DNA from: a virus
Reading direction: 5' to 3' (one strand)
Virus record (IMG/VR): IMGVR_UViG_3300021197_001203
Coordinates: 1 to 64,000 of that record
DNA: 64,000 bases
The notes beneath the pieces are model-generated. The model was not told the DNA's origin, searched no databases, and worked only from the letters and a program-made list of their open reading frames with translations. This document shows, piece after piece, positions 43,222-49,735 of this stretch; within the stretch, counting starts at the first letter, position 1, and every line of letters starts with the position of its first letter. The position numbers and the translations under genes are program-made.

Positions 43222-43404
43222 TTAACGGCTTTTTTTGTCGCTTTGAACTTGAACTCGCACATCTTGTGCGGTTCCCTTGATAGATTGCATAGCCACACGA
43301 ACTCTTGTTCCAGCTGCGCCATTACCTCTATCGTGCTTCTCAGCATCTGCGAGGGCGTTTTCTAGTTTTGTCATCATTCCTTTGATCATATCTGCAACAG
43401 ACAT
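43222..43404 (-). CDS. Histone H1-like (Hc1-type) nucleoprotein
   Basis: 60 residues. KLENALADAEKHDRGNGAAG followed by TRVRVAMQSIKGTAQDVRVQVQ resembles the small bacterial histone-H1-like proteins, whose typical core is a helix, (G)NKAAGTRxRKxLQxLK and a further helix. Those proteins bind and compact DNA. Only one copy and short, as in viruses that carry such genes. A role in condensing packaged or host DNA is inferred. Confidence 0.6.
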   Translation of the reverse strand: MSVADMIKGMMTKLENALADAEKHDRGNGAAGTRVRVAMQSIKGTAQDVRVQVQSDKKSR

Positions 43405-43479
43405 GACACGGGTGCGAATCCTGTTAGTTATAACAATTGTTGTGAAATAAGGGCATATACCCCCTATTTAGAGGTATAA

Positions 43480-44097
43480 TTAGCAATTCCATCTATCAAG
43501 AGCTGCGCCCTTTGGTGTTTTCTTGCCTTCTTTGCTGGTTGGACCCTTAACCCCACCCATTCTAGCGCAGAATGATTTACGCCTCTTTGCCTTCTTACTG
43601 TCAGGGTTGAGGGTTGATGGCTTCTCGGTCACTGGTGGTTTCAGGTTAGCACCTTCTTCACGCTTTGCTTTAGCTCGACCCTTAGCATTCAATCCACCTT
43701 CTTTGCTGTGTTTGTTAGGATTGTAGCCATGAAACGGTTTGTCATCCTTTTTCTCAAGAATATTATTGATCGAAACACAAATACCACAATTACAGGTTTT
43801 AGTCAGCTTGTCCCAGTTCTTCTTGTCAGGGTAGTCCTTGTCTCCGGGTTTAGCTGCCTTCTCGCCTCTTTTCTTTTTGGCGTGAACATTATCCCAAAGA
43901 CCACGTTTGCCTTTATCCATGTAAGTCATACTCTTTTCGATTTCATCCTCCTGATTTGCTGAAACACAAGTATAACAACTGTGTTTACCCAAATCATCCA
44001 TACCGTGAGCAGGGTCGCCACAATAATGACAATCAGGGCCTTCTCCCTCATACGGCCATTCTTTCAAGACACCCCAAGCCTTGTCGAATGCGGTCAT
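43480..44097 (-). CDS. Tagged protein with zinc finger and DUF6321-like C terminus
   Basis: 205 residues beginning MTAFDKAWGVLKEWPYE. A first Cys cluster (CHYCGDPAHGMDDLGKHSCY then TCV) at about residues 22-45, and CNCGIC near 100, suggest zinc sites. The C-terminal 75 residues, starting GGLNAKGRAKAKREEGANLK and containing KRRKSFCARMGGVKG, match the phage DUF6321-type domain, which is common in marine phages and of unknown function. Its fusion to the tag shows that a widespread viral domain is among the tagged cargo. Confidence 0.65.
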   Translation of the reverse strand: MTAFDKAWGVLKEWPYEGEGPDCHYCGDPAHGMDDLGKHSCYTCVSANQEDEIEKSMTYMDKGKRGLWDNVHAKKKRGEKAAKPGDKDYPDKKNWDKLTKTCNCGICVSINNILEKKDDKPFHGYNPNKHSKEGGLNAKGRAKAKREEGANLKPPVTEKPSTLNPDSKKAKRRKSFCARMGGVKGPTSKEGKKTPKGAALDRWNC

Positions 44098-44468
44098 TCC
44101 ATGTCCTCCGGCATACCATTATTGAAAAATCCCTGTAATATGTTCTGAAGGTAGGTATCAGCAGCAGCATCGTCATCTTGGTATTCATTATTCAATTCTG
44201 AGATACCCGTTTCTTGTTCTGATAATGAAGGCCCGTGATCTGCACAATAATATCCTGTGTCGCTACCAAAAAGCCCTTCCCATGAGGCTATATCGCCACA
44301 ACCGGGATGCTCACACATGGGATAATCCTCGTCATCATAATCATTACTGTCAATTTTGAACCATGATGGTGTTTTTTGATTCCACGGCAGGGGACCACCC
44401 TCATCATCGTGAGTCCTCCCTTCGATTGTGTTTTTCACCAAATCCCATGCTTCATCAAATGCGGTCAT
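44094..44468 (-). CDS. Tagged acidic protein with Cys/His cluster
   Basis: 124 residues from the ATG at 44468, where the tag MTAFDEAWDLVKNTIEGR begins; a longer reading from 44516 would run into the previous gene. GGAAGGA lies before the start. CEHPGCGDIASWEGLFGSDT then GYYCADHG suggests one zinc site. Acidic and polar otherwise. Four-base overlap with the next gene. Confidence 0.65.
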   Translation of the reverse strand: MTAFDEAWDLVKNTIEGRTHDDEGGPLPWNQKTPSWFKIDSNDYDDEDYPMCEHPGCGDIASWEGLFGSDTGYYCADHGPSLSEQETGISELNNEYQDDDAAADTYLQNILQGFFNNGMPEDME

Positions 44469-44469
44469 C

Positions 44470-44757
44470 TTACTCAATCCTTCCTCGATCCTTGTAGCAC
44501 CCTTTACAAAAGGCATTACCTTGCTTTGATTCGTAGCTTATGTTTTCATCGTTAAACTCTTTACCGCACAGCTGGCATTCATTACCTGCATAGCCGCCCG
44601 GACCCATCTTGACAATGTTCCAAGCTCGGTCAAAAGATTTCTTTACGTCTTTCGCAGCATAACAAGGACACTTAGGCTCAGTCTTAGAGCATTTCATGAT
44701 GCCCTGCTTCATACAAGCACAAGGGTTAGACTTGGTGGCCCCGCAACAGCAGCCCAC
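44470..44757 (-). CDS. Cys-rich protein with internal tag
   Basis: 95 residues. The first ~36 are metallothionein-like (MGCCCGATKSNPCACMKQGI then MKCSKTEPKCPCY). The tag, VKKSFDRAWNIVKMGPGG, lies at residues about 38-55 instead of the extreme N terminus. A CQLCGKEF...CKGCY ribbon follows. This is the one case with a Cys-rich extension before the tag. Confidence 0.65.
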   Translation of the reverse strand: MGCCCGATKSNPCACMKQGIMKCSKTEPKCPCYAAKDVKKSFDRAWNIVKMGPGGYAGNECQLCGKEFNDENISYESKQGNAFCKGCYKDRGRIE

Positions 44758-45162
44758 TTACATCAAGCCTCGTAGCATATCCATGAGCTTAATTTTGTCA
44801 AGAGTCCCATAAATGTCTTCACCTTCGTAATCACCCATGAAATCAGGGGCTAGTGGTTCGTATGGACCGCCTTCATAATGTCGGTCGAATAATTCAGACA
44901 TATCAGGACGGTCTTTCGTATATTGAGCGTAAGGACCCGCTTCGGTCCCATCATATCCTATATCTCGATAAACTTCAGGGTCTGACATCAACATTTCAAT
45001 CATAGGAACCATACTAGCTGGTACTTCCATAGTCACCATCCCTCCTTCTATGTCTTGGGCTATTGATTGTTGATCTGCAAAAACATCTTCATCTGTTCTG
45101 CTTAACTCTTTATTAACGACATTCCAGCTTTGCTCAAAAACAAAATCTTCGGCATCCGACAT
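44758..45162 (-). CDS. Tagged acidic protein, first gene of the left arm
   Basis: 134 residues from the ATG at 45162 (MSDAEDFVFEQSWNVVNKEL), which gives a near-N-terminal tag variant; a longer frame from 45246 was not chosen because its start would be Phe-rich low-complexity sequence. Very acidic, with Tyr and Gly. No motif. It stands nearest the central control region, so it may be transcribed first from the leftward promoter. Confidence 0.55.
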   Translation of the reverse strand: MSDAEDFVFEQSWNVVNKELSRTDEDVFADQQSIAQDIEGGMVTMEVPASMVPMIEMLMSDPEVYRDIGYDGTEAGPYAQYTKDRPDMSELFDRHYEGGPYEPLAPDFMGDYEGEDIYGTLDKIKLMDMLRGLM

Positions 45163-45326
45163 ATCACACGCCACGGTACCATCGTTAATAGAATTGTCGA
45201 AAAAAAATACCCCGAAAAAAAATACCCGAATATACTCCAAAAACACAGGTTTTTTCGATCAAAATGCCACCATGACAGCCCTGACAAAAAAATATCAGAA
45301 AAATCGCCGAGCTGCGTATGCGGTGA

Positions 45327-45357
45327 GGCGGGCGCAGCCCGCCAAAAAAAAAAAAAA
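45327..45357. repeat. GC-rich hairpin next to an A14 tract
   Basis: GGCGGGC, loop GCA, GCCCGCC: a perfect seven-base stem, followed on the plus strand by fourteen As. For a terminator the run after the stem should be T, so this is not a standard terminator in either direction. An AT-rich tract beside a strong hairpin can mark an origin or a protein-binding site. Confidence 0.7.
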
Positions 45358-45376
45358 TATCGGCACCGAAGCCTAG

Positions 45377-45672
45377 CCATTGCTCAATGGGTGTGGCGGG
45401 CTAACCACCATTCACCAATGCCATTGCCCAGCCCCATTCAATAGCTAAACCCATTCGATCAGACCAGCTTGAGAACACATTGGTGAATGGCTGGGCTGAA
45501 ACGCCCAGCAACACACCCATTCAAGCCTAAATCTAGGGCTATTGACGGCTATCTGAGGCCATTCACGCCCATCCAGCCCACCGTATATCATTCGGGCTGG
45601 TTGCATTGGTCAATGAGGCCACATTGACACGCCATTCACCCATTCGCCAATCCCATTGACCAATGCCCAGCC
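45377..45672. repeat. Iteron-like inverted repeats (CATTG/CATTC family)
   Basis: CCATTG-CT-CAATGG at 45377-45390. CCATTCACCAATG at 45408-45420 recurs inverted at 45478-45490. GCATTGGTCAATG at 45603-45615 recurs inverted at 45654-45666. GCCCAGCC follows or precedes several of them (45426, 45489 inverted, 45666). The units are short, spaced and in both orientations, as in binding-site arrays for a replication initiator or regulator. Confidence 0.7.
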
Positions 45673-45947
45673 AAAGCGCAGATGTTCGTGATATAATGAA
45701 AGTGGGTTATTGGGATAGGTGTCTTAGGTTGGCTGGACGAAAAGAGCATACTGCGGGCTTATCGAGACACGTATGACACGATGGACAGACACAATATACT
45801 ACTTTTACAAAGAACGATTTAATTATACTCTGATTTAGAGTATTATAGAGAGGCTGTCCAGTGTCCAACGTGGGTTTTGTCCTATGTTATCGATGTCTGT
45901 TAGAAACAGCCTAGAAAGGGGTGTTTAGGCTGGTTTGACCAACAGTG

Positions 45948-45998
45948 CTTAAGTAGGGTGTTCAACCCCGTAGGGGTATGTAGTCCGATGTGGCTACG
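45948..45998 (+). promoter_or_regulatory. Conserved leader 1 (TATA-like box plus GGG/CCC inverted repeat)
   Basis: CTTAAGTA followed directly by GGG, then CCC after seven bases, ACCCC-GTA-GGGGT just after, and TACG at 45995. It shares order with the elements at 52858 and 59806, each ahead of a rightward gene set. It is 60-70 bases upstream of the gene at 46019. Confidence 0.5.
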
Positions 45999-46018
45999 AT
46001 TAAATGGAAGTGTAAAAT

Positions 46019-49000
46019 ATGAGTATGACAGAAATAATGAATGTAATGAGAATGATACTAGGCAGTCTATTGCCTAGCGTATTCGGCCAAAAGGCTGGAT
46101 TAGAGATGACTGTAATGAGTGAGGCTAGAATCGGTGAAGCTGCCGATCAATTATACCACACCGATTTAGTGCTAATACAACAAGAACTACGCACATTATC
46201 GCACGTTGTTATCACCAATGAGTGGACTGGTGAACACCCAAAGAGAACCGATATGACACATGGTCTTGAAGCACAAATGAAAGTGGACAGATTAATCAAA
46301 GCGTCAGCAACACTAGAGACATACGCAAATGGCTGTGAATGTATCGAATGTAAGTTTGTAGTAGCAAAGGAGATGCCTAGCCTAAAGAATGTAGTATTAG
46401 GGACACCAGTGTCCTCATTCACATGGACAGGGACAGGTATGGTCGAAGAGGCCATTACACCTGACCCAGCACTAGAATTAGATGTGCCTATTACAGAAGA
46501 TGAAATTAGGTATCACATGAAGAAGTGGAACGGTGTAATACGGTCAACCTTCGTATGGCAACACAAAATGAATGCTGCTGAATTGATCGAAGATTTGCGT
46601 AAAGCGTCTTATCCTGCGGCTGGATATGAACCGACCTATGTTGGTGGTGGCAGTGATGCAGAACACGATTGGGTTGAGGCTAACTATAATTTCGATTCAG
46701 AATATGATAGAGAAAAGAATCGAATGAATGCTTCAATGGTAGTAGTGAATGAGGCTAGAACTGCAAATGGGTATAACCTCGATAGGGATAGGACAATACA
46801 CGATGTTCAGCCAGTAGTTAAGTCAATGAAAGAAGTGGAGGGCTGGACACAAGAGATGCTCTATATTATTATCCGTGATAGCACAAACGCATCTGATCGA
46901 GTGGAGGCGGCTGAAATGCTTGTTGAGCTAAAACAGAAGCAATTACACAGCTATCTGAAAGACAACCTAAAACCATCTGTCTTTAGAGCCGTGGATTTTG
47001 TTATTGGTTGTATGCCTAGCGACCTAGATTTGAACACGACAGTGGTGCAGGAATCCCGTGTTAATGATGAAGAACTTAGAGGCTTTCAAGACTATCGCAT
47101 GGGTGCAACACATCAGGCTACTGATGGTCTATACTATGAGACACCATTAGATGAATGCCTGTGGCAGATTCTTGACCGAGAAGATGTGGAGGCTAATTGT
47201 GGCTTAGAAGAGGGTGAAATAACCGAAGCGGCTTGGAAACAATTTCTTGCGTTGCATAAGGATGCCTTCGCTAGTGCGGTTTGTGCGTTGGCTTCGGAAT
47301 ATTACAATGATTATCATACACCAAAAGATGACTTGAGCGATACAGTAGTGCAGGAATCAAGAACTAGAATGTCATATATGTTCAAAGAAGGAGATGAATA
47401 TCCAGTCTCAGTGGCAAATAAATCTCAAGCTCACAAAATGCTTGTTCATATGATTGCTCATGCTTCGGGGGACGGCACACCTATTGCTATCGTTGTGGCC
47501 AACACATATGCAGATGAAGCCTTCGACATACCTATGGAAACTCCACATTCAGGAGATGAGTTATTGCATGGGACATATCAAGCAGTCAAAGAAGTTAGAG
47601 ACGGACAGAGCGTTCATGTTCAATTAAGTCGAGACGATGAAAGATTCGATCACACGACAGTAAAAACTAGCCATGTATGGGACAGGAGGACTTTGACTAA
47701 TTCAGACATTAACAGACTTAGAGAGCAATGGAATAGAGAGTTAGATGGTTTAGATTCAGACTCAAGATTCTTTCCTTATTCGATAACTGGTGCGAGGGCT
47801 GCTTCTAGCTTAATTGGCCAGCTTCTGACTAAAGCAGAAGATGATGATTATGGCGGTTCAGTAATGGTCAATGTTCTATGTGCCGAATACAAAGCAGAAC
47901 AGGTGTTGCGTGTGTATAATTTGAAAGATGAGTTTGGCGATCAGATTATGTCTCAAGCGGCTGGGTATAATCTCCCAATGACCGATGTAAGTCTGTTAGA
48001 GATGAGTCATTCAGTACCACTCATTGGTTATCGTGAGGCTAAAAATACCTTTATTTCATTAGATGGAGGTCGCTGGAGTCTTTCATGGGCTATTACTGGT
48101 AGTTATGATGATATGACTAATGAGTCGCCTAGAATAGAGATTAGCAACCATTACGTTATTGACAAATCAATTAGAGATTTGTGCGACCACATATTAACAC
48201 GAAAAGACAGTGGTCGCTTACTAACCACAGGACAGGTAAAGTCTGATGTGTTAGTCAAAGCCACAAGTAAAGAAAACACATATCTTGTTTCAGACCACCA
48301 GTTAAAGATAGTCAAGAAGGATTTGGCTGACCTTCGATCAGCCGCACAGCTCTCGCTAGATGACACAGTAGTCCATGAGGTTAGATTGGACATACCTGAT
48401 GAGCATTGGGACACACTGATGGAGACATTACTACTAGATACTGAAACAATGGCAATAGAGCCGTCTGAGAGGGACAGAATACGTGAGGCTTTGGATAGTG
48501 TCGAGACAGTCAATCCTTTCTTTGATAGAGGTCAATTGCATTGTGGATTTGATGTTCTTAAGAATCCACTTTACAGAATATCTCTTGCTGATGCGATTAA
48601 TGTATGTAAAGCAGGAGGATTAGTGTGGTTGGCTAATGAATCTCAAGATAACTATGGAGGGGAGGACAGCAGACACTATTCATACCCCGTTGAGAACCAT
48701 GAAGACCTATATGATTATGAAGATAGTGAAGAATTATTGATCGTATTAGAACCAATGTTTTACAATAAGCATGGTAATTTACTGGAGGGACATATACTAC
48801 CTAATTCTAAAGATGGTGTATGGAAGGTGTCATTGACTCTAGCTAGAGATGCGAGACATAGATTAGCTGATGAAACACACTTCGATGAAGAGCATATTGA
48901 AGGCGAAATTAAGTCATGGTTAGAGGACATAGACTACCGTGTCCTTGAGTGCGACATTATAGATGTATCAAACATCCCTAATGCTAACGATGGGGTCTAT

Positions 49001-49735
49001 GACTTAGGTGATGCTGTAAAGAATCAATTAATGGCTGTCGAGACAGAAGAAGAGGTCAAAGAAATAGCGATTCTTTATCAGACCCGTCAAGCATGGTTGG
49101 ATGGTTTCAGACACAAGAATGAGGAAGGTGAATATGAATTGCTTGAGCCTAGCACCAAAGAACAAATTGACGCTTTGTATGTCCCATTACCTAATTCAGT
49201 CGTTCTTGATGTGATAGAGCAATTACAACCAGTATGGGGTTATCATTGGTCAAAGGTAGTAGGCAATCTTGATACTGTGTCTGATCAGATATTTCACATA
49301 ATGAACCACGACAATAGGAATCCATTGTCAGTCAGTTTCCATAAGCATGGTATAGACGGAGATAGAACCATGCAGAATTGGATGGGGGACAACGGACTGG
49401 GACATACATCAATGAGTATGAATGACGTGATAGCCTACCGACTTACAGACGGCTGGGTGTATCACAGTTGCAGAGCTTTAGGATGGGCGTGGTTGCCTGT
49501 TATTCATCAGGCTCAAGGGGCAGAGAATATGACTCGCTTTGAAAAGGTAAAAGCAATGATTAATCTTGATACAAACAGGATTCCGCTTCAAGAGGGAGAA
49601 TTAGAATTGATTGAGGCTATGGTTAATGGTTTTAACCATCCCCGTATCAATGACTCATGGGGGGAACTCAATGAAGATGGAATGTTTTGGGCTACAAAAG
49701 CCATGGAAACTCTGAGTCATGAGGTGATCGAATGA
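46019..49735 (+). CDS. Very large unknown protein with recurring TVVxExR motif
   Basis: 1,238 residues, first gene of the rightward arm. No recognised catalytic motif. A short pattern recurs at about residues 30, 240, 341, 441 and 781: VMSEAR, VVNEAR, TVVQESR, TVVQESR and TVVHEVR, in the last three preceded by an acidic D-L-x-x-T stretch. This divides the chain into segments, as in a multi-module or processed protein. A C-terminal segment (VKAMINLDTNRI at about 1177) is shared with the protein at 58693. It overlaps the helicase gene by four bases, suggesting a common function in replication or early host takeover. Confidence 0.65.
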   Translation: MSMTEIMNVMRMILGSLLPSVFGQKAGLEMTVMSEARIGEAADQLYHTDLVLIQQELRTLSHVVITNEWTGEHPKRTDMTHGLEAQMKVDRLIKASATLETYANGCECIECKFVVAKEMPSLKNVVLGTPVSSFTWTGTGMVEEAITPDPALELDVPITEDEIRYHMKKWNGVIRSTFVWQHKMNAAELIEDLRKASYPAAGYEPTYVGGGSDAEHDWVEANYNFDSEYDREKNRMNASMVVVNEARTANGYNLDRDRTIHDVQPVVKSMKEVEGWTQEMLYIIIRDSTNASDRVEAAEMLVELKQKQLHSYLKDNLKPSVFRAVDFVIGCMPSDLDLNTTVVQESRVNDEELRGFQDYRMGATHQATDGLYYETPLDECLWQILDREDVEANCGLEEGEITEAAWKQFLALHKDAFASAVCALASEYYNDYHTPKDDLSDTVVQESRTRMSYMFKEGDEYPVSVANKSQAHKMLVHMIAHASGDGTPIAIVVANTYADEAFDIPMETPHSGDELLHGTYQAVKEVRDGQSVHVQLSRDDERFDHTTVKTSHVWDRRTLTNSDINRLREQWNRELDGLDSDSRFFPYSITGARAASSLIGQLLTKAEDDDYGGSVMVNVLCAEYKAEQVLRVYNLKDEFGDQIMSQAAGYNLPMTDVSLLEMSHSVPLIGYREAKNTFISLDGGRWSLSWAITGSYDDMTNESPRIEISNHYVIDKSIRDLCDHILTRKDSGRLLTTGQVKSDVLVKATSKENTYLVSDHQLKIVKKDLADLRSAAQLSLDDTVVHEVRLDIPDEHWDTLMETLLLDTETMAIEPSERDRIREALDSVETVNPFFDRGQLHCGFDVLKNPLYRISLADAINVCKAGGLVWLANESQDNYGGEDSRHYSYPVENHEDLYDYEDSEELLIVLEPMFYNKHGNLLEGHILPNSKDGVWKVSLTLARDARHRLADETHFDEEHIEGEIKSWLEDIDYRVLECDIIDVSNIPNANDGVYDLGDAVKNQLMAVETEEEVKEIAILYQTRQAWLDGFRHKNEEGEYELLEPSTKEQIDALYVPLPNSVVLDVIEQLQPVWGYHWSKVVGNLDTVSDQIFHIMNHDNRNPLSVSFHKHGIDGDRTMQNWMGDNGLGHTSMSMNDVIAYRLTDGWVYHSCRALGWAWLPVIHQAQGAENMTRFEKVKAMINLDTNRIPLQEGELELIEAMVNGFNHPRINDSWGELNEDGMFWATKAMETLSHEVIE
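49543..49581 (+). repeat. 39-bp near-identical repeat, copy 1
   Basis: The 39 bases coding KVKAMINLDTNRI match 59292-59330 with two differences by eye. Both copies are in the same frame of two different proteins. See copy 2. Confidence 0.75.

Larger units (their letters stand above)
45163..46018. other. Central divergent intergenic region, candidate origin and control region
   Basis: 856 bases without a convincing gene, between the leftward and rightward arms. From left to right it holds two TATTTTTTTTC-type tracts (minus strand, about 45200-45235), a GC-rich hairpin with A14 (45327-45357), a block of CATTG/CATTC repeats and exact inverted 13-mers (45377-45672), a TATA-like stretch (GATATAATGAA near 45690), an inverted repeat ATACTC/GAGTAT (45835-45853), and the first rightward leader (45948-45998). 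This combination fits a replication origin plus two divergent promoters, but no initiator gene in the window identifies it. Confidence 0.5.

Noticed and set aside
45327-45357. GC-rich hairpin taken as a terminator
   Set aside because: The run next to the stem is A on the plus strand, so no T-run follows the stem in either direction; kept only as a hairpin.
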